64,000 nucleotides of DNA from Tetracentron sinense (GCA_015143295.1 CM026552.1:60630944-60694943); one strand, 5' to 3'; numbered from the stretch's first letter, positions 1-11,195 are shown. Notes: generated by a model not told the origin, from the sequence alone. Numbers and translations: made by a program.

Positions 1-172
1 CACTTGAGAGGGAGGGGAGGCCCCTCTTGAAATGAGATGCACTTGCGAGGGAAGGGAGACCCTTCTTTACATGAGATGCACTTGAGAGGGAAGGGAGACC
101 CTTCTTTCAATGATATGCAACTTGTGAGGGAGGGGAGACCCCTCCTTTAATCTTGAAGGGAGGGAAGTTTAA
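1..172 (-). repeat. Array of GAAGGG/CCCTTC and GAGGGG/CCCCTC hairpins (A left LTR)
   Basis: Four units of about 40 bases each hold a short perfect stem-loop. Some read GAAGGG-aga-CCCTTC and others GAGGGG-agg-CCCCTC. The A to G change on one arm is matched by T to C on the other. The array lies in the middle of the LTR, in the part expected to be transcribed (R/U5). Confidence 0.75.
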
Positions 173-574
173 AACTCCCTCATGTCCAATGCTTGTTCTT
201 GTCAAAGTGAGGCAAAGCATATTATAAGATATGTCCTACCTCTAAAATCCTTATTCTTGAAAACACCGGTAAACCATGTCATGCATGCCGTGCTCGTGAA
301 ATCGTGTACATGCTTTCACTTGGAATTAAATATGACATTTGAGATTTCAACGATACGTAGGATATCATTCATTTATACAAGTAAATATTCATGCCATTTA
401 GAGAAAGCAATTAATCACACTATCATAAACCCTAGCAATTTCATACGCTTTTAAGCATGCATTTCTTGATTTACAACTCATTTTCTTCACCTTGGCATTT
501 CATCAAACATGTGGTGTGTACATTATTTGTTAAGGCCTATAACATGCTTTTATAGGTAGGTTTATGTTCATAAC
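1..574 (-). mobile_element. Left (3') LTR of element A, first part; runs off the window
   Basis: This stretch aligns with 13702-14270 in the right LTR of A, including the GAGGGG/CCCCTC repeats and the trailing pyrimidine-rich text. The LTR begins before the window. It is interrupted at 574/575 by solo LTR K and resumes at 7664. No protein is encoded here; the short open frames are LTR noise. The assignment as the 3' LTR follows from the minus orientation of gag-pol to its right. Confidence 0.85.
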
Positions 575-1388
575 TGAAATTTATCCAGATCAATGATCTC
601 TAAGACCTAGAGGGGGCGGGTGAATAGGTCTATCTGATAATTTCTAACCAATTTTAATTTTTCAATTAATATGTTTAGAAATCAATGAACAATTCACTCA
701 GACAATCCACACAAATCAAACACAGAAGATTTTTACGTGGAAAACCCTAACGGGAAAAAACCACGGGACCTCGTCCAGCAATAAACTTCACTATGAAAAG
801 ATTTCAAGTATAAGACAAGACCTTACCAAAACAGAAACGACGTTCCTAGGTATAGACTCTTACTCTTGATTTCCACGAACCAACAGGTTCGATCTCCGCC
901 GTAGCAGCTTCGGTTCCACACCGACCAAATCTTTTCAAGCTACTTCAAAACCACGATCACACATGATCGATTTCTTTCCACGAAGGCTCCGGATCAAACA
1001 CCGGACACACACACAAGGTGTAGGGTTGTGAATCAATTTTGGAAGTTTCAAACCCTAGAGGGATCTCATATAGATCTGAGATCACACTGTAACCCCCCAA
1101 AATACCCCCTAGGAGTTAGGATACTTTGGCGACGTGACCTAACCTTAAATCAACCTGCAAGATTATACAAGGCATGCAAAATAGAGAACTAGAAATTTCT
1201 TTAAATACTTAACTATATTCCAAGTGCATTTGATTACAATAATTAAATAGGATTTACAACATGAACATGAACTCCTCCACTTGAGTCCCAACTCAAGTGA
1301 GACAACATCCCCAAACACAAGAACCTAAATACATGTCTCTCTCGCTAACTCATCCCAACCATTGACCATATGCCAAGCCTCCTAATAT

Positions 1389-1481
1389 CTAGGTAACCAT
1401 CCGAAGGATCTCCTGCTCACACCGAGCTACCTCGATCCAAGGGACAAGAGTCCACAAATCGCATACTGTACCTGCCGACAT
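1389..1481 (-). CDS. LTR leader small ORF (MSAG family), H version, 30 aa
   Basis: It starts MSAGT and keeps VCDLW and PWIE, matching the MSAG...DIC...PW[VI]EE core found in LTRs E, F, G and J. It then diverges to an unrelated C-terminus. The frame is open further upstream, where an in-frame ATG at 1577 would add a hydrophobic stretch rich in Leu and Ile. A conserved hairpin (CTGAG...CTCAG, 1487-1518) lies just 5' of the MSAG start. No known domain is recognised. It may be decaying, because the acidic EEEY block is lost. Confidence 0.4.
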   Translation of the reverse strand: MSAGTVCDLWTLVPWIEVARCEQEILRMVT

Positions 1482-1798
1482 AAAAAGTACGGCTGAGCAT
1501 GGAATACTCAGCGAGTACAAGCTACTAGCTAACAATAGTAATAACATTAATATGTCATACATGATACAGTTCATCAACGGTACATAATCAGAGTGCGGAA
1601 GCTAAAAGAAATAATAATGTAAAGTAAATCATGAACAACATATTTTAACTCATGCATTGTAAACTTGTATTCAAAAGTTATGACTTGTTCTTGATAATAC
1701 TTCTTATGATTTTCCGAAACTCGTTTGCCGTATTTACAACTTATTCTCGTCTTATTCTTGTATCGTGGGAATCACACATGCTTTGTTTCGTTCTTGTT

Positions 1799-2480
1799 TA
1801 GCTAGTACCCGAACTATGAAATGGACGGACATACTAGGTTCTTGTTATTCTTGCGTGTCATGTTTAACTAGTACCCGAACTATGACTTGGACGGTCATAC
1901 TAGCTCTTGCTTTCCTTTGCTAATGCCCGGACTATAATGGAACGGAACACATTAGCACCATGCCTACTAATGCCCGGACTATGATTGAACGGAACACATT
2001 AGTATCCTTATCTTGACTTGACTAGTGCCCGGACTATGGTTGAACGGAACACACTAGTTATCCTTGTTTACTAATGCCCGGACTATAATTGAACGGAACA
2101 CATTAGTATCTTTTTTGTTTTACTTTGCCAATGCCCGGACTATAATGGAACGGAACACATTAGCAACTTGCTTACTAATGCCCGGACTATGATTGAACGG
2201 AACACATTAGTATCTTGTTTGACTAATGCCCGGACTATAATGGAACGGAACACATTAGCCTCATGCTTGACTTGACTAGTGCCCGAACTATGGTGGAATG
2301 GAACACACTGGTTATCCTTGTTTACTTATGCCCGGACTATAATTGAACGGAACACATTAGTATCTTTCCTTTTTTACTTTGCTAATGCCCGGACTATAAT
2401 GGAACGGAACACATTAGCAACTTGCTTACTAATGCCCGGACTATGATGGAACGGAACACATTAGCATCTTCATTTCCTTG
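1799..2480 (-). repeat. Array of about 11 co-varying hairpins with a conserved loop (LTR H)
   Basis: Each unit has short complementary ends around a shared loop close to CCGGACTATAATGGAACGG. Stem pairs seen are CTAATG/CATTAG, ACTAGTG/CACTAGT and CTAGTA/TACTAG, so changes in one arm are compensated in the other. Units are about 55-65 bases apart. The array is in the transcribed middle of the LTR. Confidence 0.85.
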
Positions 2481-2506
2481 ATTATCGTGTTTTCTTGTGA
2501 GCCAGG

Positions 2507-2540
2507 TATGACATATCCTAGGGATATGCCCTACCCTTGA
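2507..2540 (-). other. Conserved CATATC...GATATG hairpin, H version
   Basis: GGTA, then CATATCC, a 3-base loop, GGATATG, then TACC form a two-part stem. The same hairpin with GAGGT/ACCTC outer arms occurs in LTRs A, E, F, I and J downstream of the repeat array. Confidence 0.6.
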
Positions 2541-3174
2541 CATTCATGTTAATTTAACTTGTGAGCCAGAGGCTAGCACCCGCACATCCCTGGGCTACCA
2601 ACCTCCTTGTCATATGCTTATTTCTTGTTATTTCATATGCTTATATTCAAAAAGTTTGGTTCATGCATGCGTGATGATCGTACTATCATAGATGAATCAA
2701 GGGACACATATTGCATTTCAATTCTCTTTTTCATAATCATGTTAACATGAAACAATAAAGCATAATATGGCATTTCTTGTAATTGCATAGGCATGGGGAA
2801 TTCAATGAACACATATAGAGCATTTGTTTTAAAATCACCCTTTTAAGGAAAACTACACAAGTCATATTTCCCAATTCCTTCTGTCGCGCCCCAAAACCCA
2901 CCCTAGGAGTTAGAGTGAACTTTGGACGACTAAACATGACTTGCTTGACAACCCAACCTGCAAAACCCACAGAGCATATACAATAGAGGACAAAACAGCG
3001 GAAACATACTCTAACATGGTATAGCGGAAGTCTACCAAACCTCTATGTATATACATACGCAAATCCAAGTTTTATACAAAAAGCAATCCATAAGAAAGTG
3101 CGGACATGCCCGCCAAAATACATAAATCTAACTCTCATCTCACTCACAGCTATTCACTCAGAATCTACAACCAC

Positions 3175-3302
3175 CTAATGGTAACCCTCTACGGGAAGTT
3201 CCTCCAAAGGCCCCTCGACGAACTCCTCCTCCACCCATGGACCAGGAGCACAAACATCAAAACATCAACTGGGGCAGTAGCTCCCTCAGAACCTGCCGAC
3301 AT
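3175..3302 (-). pseudogene. LTR leader small ORF (MSAG family), I version, frameshifted
   Basis: The frame starts MSAGSEGATAPVD and then meets an 8-base duplication (TTTTGATG) that shifts it, so the PWVEEE block is readable only in another frame. The stop position matches that of the intact 39-aa copies in E, F and J, and the length is 128 bases instead of 120. Confidence 0.6.
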
Positions 3303-3639
3303 AAGAAGTACGGCTGAGCATGGAATACTCAGCGGGTACTAAATACTAACCAACAGTCATAGTATACAGATAGCATACATAAAGTAGGAAACAAATTTGC
3401 ATATATAGAACAGGAACAATTTATATCATACAAGGAAGTAAAGCAATTTATATTCATGCTTGCATTCAGAAAGACTGATAAAACCCTTGAAAACATCGTG
3501 CACTTGACTTGAAATACCCTTTGCGTGATTGTGAACCTGTTAACCGTGTCATGCTTGTCATGCTTGCATCATGCGTGCCATGTCATGTCATGCGTGTCAT
3601 GCGAGTATCATGCTTGCTTGTTCATAATTTAAACATGTT

Positions 3640-3795
3640 CACATGCCTAGTTGCCGTTCATAGTCCGTCGCAACTAGTACCCTATATGTAGATGGGTATG
3701 CCTAGTTGCCGTTCATAGCCCGTCGCAACTAGCATCCATGCGGAATGTGAATGCCTAGTTGCCGTTCATAGCCCGTCGCAACTAGCATCCATGCG
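3640..3795 (-). repeat. Three hairpin units with perfect 8-bp stem (LTR I)
   Basis: CTAGTTGC...GCAACTAG encloses the loop CGTTCATAGCCCGTC, repeated about every 53-54 bases. Read on the opposite strand the loop is CGGGCTATGAACGG, which resembles the loop in the LTR H array. Confidence 0.8.
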
Positions 3796-3929
3796 TGTAA
3801 TGCCATGCAGAGTTATGCGTGTCATGTGAATGCTATGCTATGCGTGTCATGCGATGCTATGCGTGTCATGCGAGGGGATGGGGGACCCTTCTTATGATAA
3901 TGCATGATTGACTTGTCCTTGCCAAGAGC

Positions 3930-3963
3930 GAGGTAAAACATATCGTAGGATATGTTCCACCTC
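3930..3963 (-). other. Conserved GAGGT/ACATATC hairpin, I version
   Basis: GAGGT aaa CATATC gtag GATATG ttcc ACCTC is a two-part stem with a 4-base loop. It recurs at about 211-245 (A left), 13908-13943 (A right), 32740-32776 (J), 51772-51807 (F) and 58538-58570 (E). Confidence 0.7.
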
Positions 3964-4828
3964 TAACCATGTTCTTGAAAACCTCGATAAATCACGTCAT
4001 GCATGCCGTGCTCGTGGTAACCGTGTACATGCTTGCATTTAAATTTAAATATGACATTAGGGTAATTTCACAACACATATAACATCAATGATTGAGCAAT
4101 GTAATATTCATATCCTTTAGGGAAAGAAAGAAACACACTATCATAGGCCCTAGTAATATTCAGAATTTCTTAGGTATGCATTTCCTAATTCACAGCTCAC
4201 TTTATTCACCTTGGCATTTCATCAAACATGGTGTGTTCATTATGGATTTACCCTACAACACGCTTTTCTAGATGGGTTTTTCTCAATCACACATGTACGT
4301 TCATTATTGGAACAATGCCCTTCCCCATTTGTTCATCACACACAACCATTGGCATCCAATCGCCCATTCCATCTCCATTCACCATTCACCATTTACCATT
4401 CTCCATTCACCATTCACCATTCATCCATCTCATAGCACATGTATCAATGAAAGAAAAATCAAAAGAAATAGAGGGAGAAGAGGAACTATAACTAGGAGGG
4501 TAGTAAAAAGTACCGACCTTGAAGAAATGAGGAAGAAACCCTCTTTCCAAATGACTGTGAGTTGCTGCCCTAGCTTGGATCGCGAGCTCCACGAATGCTT
4601 GAGCCGAAATCTTGAAGAAAACGGGCTTGAGGTTGATCTAGGGTCTCAAAACCCTTTGATTTCTCTCCAAACTGGAAACCCTAGGTTTGGAATCGCCTTC
4701 TCCCCTTTCTCCTATTCTCTCAAACTCTCTAAGTGTCGAATGATGCCCTAAAGGCTCGGGTTAAACTCTTAAGGTAAGAGTGAACTGACAAAAGACCATA
4801 ACGCCCTTACTAAATTCCTGTAAAAACA

Positions 4829-4995
4829 CGAGTGTCGTACTCGTTGTGCTGTGAACAGTGCCAACTCGTGGTGCTGTGAACAGTGCCAACTCGTGGTGCT
4901 GTGAACAGTGCCAACTCGTGGTGCCGTGAACAGTGCCAACTCGTGGTGCTGTTGTGTTGTGCATCGTGCTGAGCTCGTTGAGCAGTGAACAGTGC
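4829..4995 (-). repeat. 25-bp tandem repeat in U3 of LTR I
   Basis: Units close to CTCGTGGTGCTGTGAACAGTGCCAA repeat about five times, then decay. They occupy the promoter-side position where other LTRs here carry CGATCG palindromes. Confidence 0.8.
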
Positions 4996-6082
4996 CAAAC
5001 ACGTTGTCCGTGGTGGACAGTGCTGAACACGTTGTCCGTTGTCTTATGTACAGCGTGCCCGTGGTGAGTTGTACAATGTACCCGTTGTGAGTTGTACAAC
5101 GGATGCACACAGTATACGTTATCAAAGTACGACGTCAGAGCACGTCCTTAGTGCCTTCCGAGCTACGTCCTCAGTGCATAACCGAGCTACGTTTTCCTAC
5201 AGGTTCAGACAGTTTTGGCCATATCTTTTGACTCGTTCATCCGATTTTGACGATTCAACTTGCGTTGTGTTCGTACTTCGAAAAGGAACATTTCTGACGT
5301 TTCGAAATTTCCAATTTCTTCTTTATTTATTTATTATACCTCTTAAAAAGGAAAAAATGACAACGAGAGTGTCATGTATTAACTGTGAAAAGGTCCGGGG
5401 CTCTACACCTTCATTTTATTCTTGGCATTCTCATTCATGCATTTTGTCAAACACCTAATGAGTAACACATTCAAACCACATTATTTAAAGTTCTTAAATG
5501 TTCATATGTTTCATCATACACAAGGCGTGCGTTCATTATTCGTACAATGCCCATCCACCATTTTCCATCACACACATCACACAATACGGCATCCAATCGC
5601 CTCCATGTCCAACAATCCACATCCCATTCACCAATTAATTATCTTGTTTATAATTAGGGAAAATAATGCATTTCAAGGAAAGGAAAGAACACAAGATCCA
5701 AAAATCATCATTTTCAAGAAAGGAATCTAGGTTATTGCTAAAGAATTTAGTAGGGTGTACTAACCTTGAAAAAGAGAAGAAAACCCTTGAAAAATGCTGT
5801 GGAGAACGCTGCCCTAGCTTGGAATGGGACTCCACACGTGCTTGAGGTTGGATTTGAGAGATCCAAGCTTTTGAGATGGTCTTGGGTTCCAAAACCCCTT
5901 GATTTTCTCAAGTTGATGCCCTAGGGTGAAAACCCCTTCTCTCCTCTCTCACTCCCTCTCAAAATATGGCTAAGGGTGTTTATGAACACCCTTGGCTCGA
6001 GCCAACCCTTAAAAATAAGGGTGGAGTGGCCAAAAGACCAAAAAATCCCTAAAAAAATTTCTGAAAATCGCGTAGGACTGAT

Positions 6083-6162
6083 AGATGACCAATCTACCGG
6101 TAGTGGACCGATCGATCGGTGCTTATGACCGATCTACCGGTAGTGGACCGATCTCTCGGTCT
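6083..6162 (-). repeat. CGATCG palindrome cluster in U3 of LTR H
   Basis: Four units of the type ACCGATCGATCGGT or ACCGATCTACCGGT, about 19-20 bases apart. The block is followed by the conserved text TTTTGACTCGGTACTCCGATTTTGACG, which resembles the text after the arrays in B, E and F. Confidence 0.75.
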
Positions 6163-7121
6163 TGACTGGTGCTGCAGAATGTACTTCAGTATTTTTGCCA
6201 TAACTTTTGACTCGGTACTCCGATTTTGACGATTCAACTTGTGTTGGATTCGTCTTTCGAAGAGGAACAACTTTCATGTTTTGAATAAATTCTAATTCTT
6301 CTTTATTCATGGAAAAAAATTCCCCTTAAGCTGACTGGTCTGCAATGGGTTGCGACAGCCCAAATTTGCAGCCGACCCGATTTTGGAAATCCCACTTTTG
6401 ACTCAACCCCGACTCAAACTCAGGGAAAGTGATCAACATGAACCTTGAAGAGGGTTCTAATACCTTTCCAAAAATTTAGTAATCACTCAAATTTGAGTAA
6501 CGATGACTAAACTAGAGCCCTTTAAAGTTGAGACAAATGCCGAGACATACCTTTTCACCACCTAGAACACCTCGAGTGTTTTCACACTCTTTTCCCTTGT
6601 GTCCAATACCCTACTCACACCTCATAAATCATTCTCCATAGGTTTTTAACCCACCTCAATGATAATTAAATTCACACCGACATGCGTGAGAGGCTCCGGC
6701 CTCTTTATGCCTCATGCACTAGCACTATTCACCAACAACCCATTTAAACAGTTAGGATATTTTATACCCTTGATTTTACCCACTTAGAGTATCTTTACAC
6801 TCTTTTTAAGACTCAAACCATGTACCTAAAACCCTCACTTGACTAATCATAATATCAAGAACACAATGGGAAGCCTTAGGCCTTTACACACACACCATGT
6901 AAGGGCACTATTCACATGAACAGTGAACTCAATTTCTGGGGCTCTACACACACAATGCAAGATCAAAGGTTTAGATCTATACTTGCATTCTCTAGGATCA
7001 AAGAAAGAGGAGGGATCAACAAAGATCTAATAAGAACAATAGGAAAAACCCTAGAGGAGTTTCTCAAACCTCTACTTTTTCAAAAATAAACAAAGATACG
7101 AATTAGGTCTCCAAAAAGTTG

Positions 7122-7130
7122 TTTATATAG
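7122..7130 (-). promoter_or_regulatory. TATA box of LTR K
   Basis: The minus strand reads CTATATAAAC. It lies about 50 bases downstream, in the sense direction, of the K palindrome array, as expected for an LTR core promoter. Confidence 0.5.
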
Positions 7131-7173
7131 GGTTTAAAAAAAGAATCCAGAAAAATAAAAATTCTTTTTACGG

Positions 7174-7362
7174 GGACCGATCGATCGGTGCACATTACCG
7201 ATCGCTTGGTCCAAAACGGATCGATCGGTGCTCATAACCGATCGAGCTGTTGAAAATCATCTCTCTGGAAAAATACCCCATACAAATTTTTTGTCCAGTC
7301 GATAGCCACCGATCGCTCGGTAGGCCACCGATCGATCGGTCTCAACACCGAGCGATCGGTTG
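7174..7362 (-). repeat. CGATCG palindrome array in LTR K
   Basis: About seven units of ACCGATCGATCGGT, ACCGATCGCTCGGT or ACCGAGCGATCGGT. A spacer in the middle (CTCTGGAAAAATACCCCATAC...CCAGTCGATAGCC, interrupted here) is shared with the arrays of A, B, E and G, although K otherwise belongs to a different family. Confidence 0.8.
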
Positions 7363-7663
7363 AGACAGAATTTTTTCAAACCATTCTTCATTTCATGTTT
7401 ATTTGATTCAACTAAGATCAAACAACTTTATTAGGTTTAAAACTATCCTCCTAGGTATGTTTAGAGTTATCTAAGTCAAATCCAACCTAGTTAGGGGTCT
7501 CTAAGTCCATTACCTTTCTAGATCCAGAGTAGGAGCTTTTTCTTCACTTTCTTCAATCTTCTTTATGCTTTAGCTCTTCTCTTCTGACAAGTTGAACCCG
7601 ACTCGACTCACATGACCTATCTAATGATCACGGAATTTGCCAACACCTACTTAGGGATTTACA

Positions 7664-8387
7664 ATAACATACATGTATATTCATTATTGGTACAATAACC
7701 TTCCCATTTCATTCATCACAACACATCTACACGGCATCCATCGCCCAACATCTAGCTCCATTCATGCATCCCAACTCATAGCATAGTTATAGTTTAGGGA
7801 AAACAAAGAATAAGGAAGGAAAGGAGGAAACCATGATTAGGAGGGTAGCAAAAGGTACCGACCTTGAAAAGGATGAGGAAGAACCCTCCAATCGTGCATG
7901 GAGTCATTGCCCTGGCTTGAAGAATGTGTTCCTCACGCGCTTGAGCCGTGTACTTGAAGAAATCCAAGCTTGTGATGATCTATGGTTCCCAAACCTTTGA
8001 TCCCTTCTCAAGTTGAAGACCTAGGTTAGAAATCCCCTTTCTCCTCTCTCCCTTTCTCTCAAAATGCCTTACTTAGGGTTTATGAAACCCATAAGGCTTG
8101 GGCAAGCCTTAATAGGCAAGGGTGTAACGCCCCAAAGACGAAAAAACCCTTAATGAAATTCTGCAAAACACGATATACCGATCGATCGATGGTTAATACC
8201 GAGCAATCAGTCGCCTACTGGGCGACCGGTTTTTTGACCGAGCGATCGATCAAAAACATGCTATCTGGAATTTTTCCCCATACAAAAAAGTGCACCAGTT
8301 AATAGCTACCGATCGATCGGTTGTAGACCGATCGATCGCCAATATGGACCAAGCGATCGGTTCTCTACAGGTTTTGACACTAAGTCC
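7664..8387 (-). mobile_element. Left LTR of element A, second part
   Basis: The LTR resumes after K and aligns with 14270-14995 of the right LTR, including the CGATCG array at 8177-8360. At about 8387 the text changes directly into integrase coding sequence. The last 230 or so LTR bases, the polypurine tract and the end of pol have been deleted. Confidence 0.85.
8177..8361 (-). repeat. CGATCG palindrome array in A left LTR
   Basis: Degenerate ACCGATCGATCGGT units, with the shared mid-array spacer CCCCATACAAAAAAGTGCACC. An equivalent array lies at 14771-14957. Confidence 0.75.
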
Positions 8388-11195
8388 ATGATATCAACTC
8401 CGGACCTAACACTTTTTTCTCTCCTACCTCATCCCAGTAGAGAGGAGATCTGTAGCTTCTCCCATACAAGGCCTCAAATGGTGCCATTTGGATGCTCGCC
8501 TGGTTGCTATTATTGTAGACGAACTCAATCAAAGGCAAGTGCTCTTCCCAGCTGCCCTTGAAATCCAACATACATGCTCAAAGCATGTCTTCAATGATCT
8601 GGTTCACTCTCTTGGTGTGTCCATCCATTTGTGGATGAAAGGTGGTGTTGGAAATCAAGTTGGGAACCCATGGCATCCTGAAAAATATTCCAGAACCTGG
8701 ACGTGAATCTTGGATCCCGATCTGACACAATACTAACTGGAACCCCGTGCAACCAAACAACTTCCTTGATATACAATACAGCCAATTGGCTCGAATTGAA
8801 CGTAGTCCGATAAGGCAAGAAATGGGTGGACTTCGTTAGACGGTCTACTACAACCCATATTGCATCCGACTTTCTTGCCCTTTTTGGCAAGCCAACAATG
8901 AAATCAATGGAGACGTGCTCCCATTTCCACTCGGGAATAGGGAGAGATTGCAATAGACCCGCCGGTCTCAAGTGCTCTGCCTTCACTTGTTGGCACACTA
9001 AACACCGGGATACATACTCTGCAACATCCCTCTTCATATTCCGCTACCAAAAGTGCCCTTCGAGGTTCCGGTACATCTTTGTACCCCCAGGATGCACTGT
9101 GTACTTTGAACGGTGGGCTTCATCCATAATCTCCCTCCGAGGATCCGCATTAGCTGGCACACAAAGTCTTCCCTTGAATGTAATAGCACCTCGGCTAGTG
9201 AGAGAGAAGTCCTCACTACCCTTGGCAACTTCCTTGTCCTAGAAAGCCAACAACTCAGCATCCGTGGCTTGAAACTCTCTGATTAGATCTATAATGTACG
9301 GTCGAACCGTGATATTTGCCAAGATAGGGGTGTGGATGAAATCATTCACATAGATGTCCAGATTAGCCAAATCTTCCAATAGTCTCCATTCCTGCACCAA
9401 CATGTGAGCCAACAAACCTGGAGGTCTTCTACTCAAAGCATCAGCTACTACATTTTCTTTATCCGGGTGGTATTAGATGGTGCATTCGTAGTCCTTCAAA
9501 AATTCTATCCAACTCCATTACCGTAAATTTAGCTCCTTTTGGGAAAGGAGATACTTAAGGCTCTTGTGGTCCGTGAACATATAGAACTCTTCCCCGTAAA
9601 GGTAATGGTGCCAAATCTTGAGTGCAAACACGACCGTAGCAAGCTCCAAGTTGTGAGTGGGGTAATTCTTTTCATGCTCCTTCAATTGCCTCGAAGCATA
9701 GGCAATGACCTTCTTGTGCTGCATTAGGATACACCCAAGTCCCACGTGCGAGGCATCATTGTACACCTCATACCCACCATGTCCGGATGGCACTGTAAGG
9801 ACGGGGGCCATGGTAAGCCGCTTCTTCAGTTCTATGAAACTGATCTCGCACTTATCGCCCACAAACTTGGTGTTCTTCCTTGTCAGATAAGTGAGCGGTG
9901 CCGTAACCCTCTATGAATCTCCTGTAATAGCCTGCCAACCCAAGGAAACTACTGATCTTTGTGACGCTCTTGGGCCTTGCCCAACTCATGACTGCCTCTA
10001 TCTTCTTCGGATCCACCAAGATGCCTTCTGCAGAAACAACAAGGCCTAGGAATGCCACTTCCTCCAACCAAAACTCACACTTGCTTAGTTTGGCATACAA
10101 CTTGTGTTCTCTCAGCATTTCCAAAGCAAGGCGAAGGTCTCGCGTGTGATCTTCTCGGGTCTGGGAATATATCAGGATGTCATCGACAAATATTATCATG
10201 CATCGATCCAGGTATGGTTGGAATACCCAGTTCATCAGATCCATAAAAGCCGCCGGCGCATTCGTGAGACCAAAAGGCATCACCAAGAACTTGTAATGTC
10301 TATACCGAGTCTGGAAATCAGTTTTGGGAACATCTTCTGCTTAATCTTCAACTGGTGGTAACCCGATCGAAGATCAATCTTAGAGAAAAATCTTGCTCCC
10401 TTTAACTGATCGAACAAGTCATCAATCCTAGGCAATGAATACCTATTCTTTATAGTGACCTTGTTCAACTGCTGGTAACCCGATCGAAGATCAATCGATG
10501 CACATCCGCATCGAGCCATCCTTCTTCTTAATAAAAAAAACTGGGAAACCCCATGGTGAGACACTTGGTCGAATGAAACCAAGGCCTTGCATCTCCTCTA
10601 ACTGTGTCTTCAACTCCTTGAGTTCAATCGGGGCCATTCTATACGGAGCCCAGAAGATAGGAGTTGTGCCTGGTGCAAGCTCGATCACAAACTCAATCTC
10701 CCTGTCTGGAGGCAACCCTGCCAACTCCTCTGAAAATACATCCAAGAATTCACTCACAACCGGGATAGTCGAAGAGTCATTTGTCTTGGGTTTCGCTAGG
10801 CTCAACGCTACAAAGTGGGCAATATCTTTACTTCTCAACCCCCCCAAAATGGAATGGCTTCCCTTCCACCGGCCTGAAGAGCACCATCTTCTCAAAGCAA
10901 GCCACATGCCCATGATGTGCTACTAACTAATCCATCCCCAAGATAACATCAAAGTCTTGGAATCCAAGGACGATGAGATCGGCTACCAATTCATGGCTTC
11001 CAACCTGAATTGCACTGCCTCTGAAAATGCGATCTGCTACTACTGTCTTGCCGATAGGAGTCGAAATGAATAACTCTGGTTTCAATTTACTAGGCTCCAT
11101 AGAAAAGGCCTGGGAAAAACTCGATGAGACAAATGAATGGGTAGACCCGGTGTTGATCAATACTCTAGCCAAACATTCATTGACTAGTAAGGTTC
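8388..11195 (-). pseudogene. Element A pol (protease, RT, RNase H, integrase), decayed
   Basis: Read on the minus strand from 11195 there is a protease (NTG in place of the usual DTG, about 11150), then RT with FVDD (about 10200) and RNase H (about 9518-9862). An integrase follows with CLVCQQ zinc ligands, DFIVGL, SDRD and truncated downstream text (about 8380-9436). Several stop codons and frameshifts break it. The YRQLNK region carries a local duplication (see findings). The chromodomain and C-terminus are deleted. The same lesions occur in the copy at 61901-64000. It cannot encode working proteins. Confidence 0.9.

Larger units (their letters stand above)
2882..5407 (-). mobile_element. 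Solo LTR I (2526 bp)
   Basis: Plus-strand text TGTCGCGCCCC...GGGGCTCTACA is flanked by the direct duplication CCTTC (2877-2881 and 5408-5412). There is no internal region, so it is a solo LTR left by LTR-LTR recombination. Its length equals that of solo LTR J (31220-33745), in the same family but opposite orientation. I and J nevertheless carry different hairpin arrays in the leader. Confidence 0.92.
1088..6948 (-). mobile_element. Solo LTR H (about 3.3 kb net), interrupted by solo LTR I
   Basis: Plus-strand text runs from TGTAACCCCCC to GGGGCTCTACA and is flanked by CACAC on both sides (1083-1087 and 6949-6953). Without the nested I insertion (2526 bases plus a 5-base duplication) the LTR is about 3330 bases. 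It shares the conserved leader hairpin and small reading frame with the Tekay-type LTRs. At its U3 end it carries an extra 600 or so bases not seen in A, B or E. Part of it recurs at 59806-60461 and, in plus orientation, at about 47885-48600. Confidence 0.85.
575..7663 (-). mobile_element. Solo LTR K (about 1.2 kb net), interrupted by solo LTR H
   Basis: The insert starts TG and ends CA and is flanked by the 5-base duplication ATAAC (570-574 and 7664-7668). Removing nested LTR H leaves about 1223 bases without a coding region, so this is a solo LTR. Orientation is minus because a TATA box reads on that strand at 7122-7130. The part at 640-800 holds a CGTGG...CCACG hairpin and the text AGAGGGGGCGGGTGAATAGG. 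It differs in sequence from the other LTRs here except for its CGATCG palindrome block (7174-7362), and its family is not recognised. Confidence 0.8.

Noticed and set aside
4211..4751. Overlapping open frames of 74-159 aa in LTR I as host genes
   Set aside because: They fall in U3/R of a solo LTR, are rich in simple CATTCACCATT repeats and are not conserved in J.
575..7663. K as a DNA transposon or MITE
   Set aside because: The ends are TG...CA without longer inverted repeats, the target duplication is 5 bases and a TATA box is present, as for an LTR.
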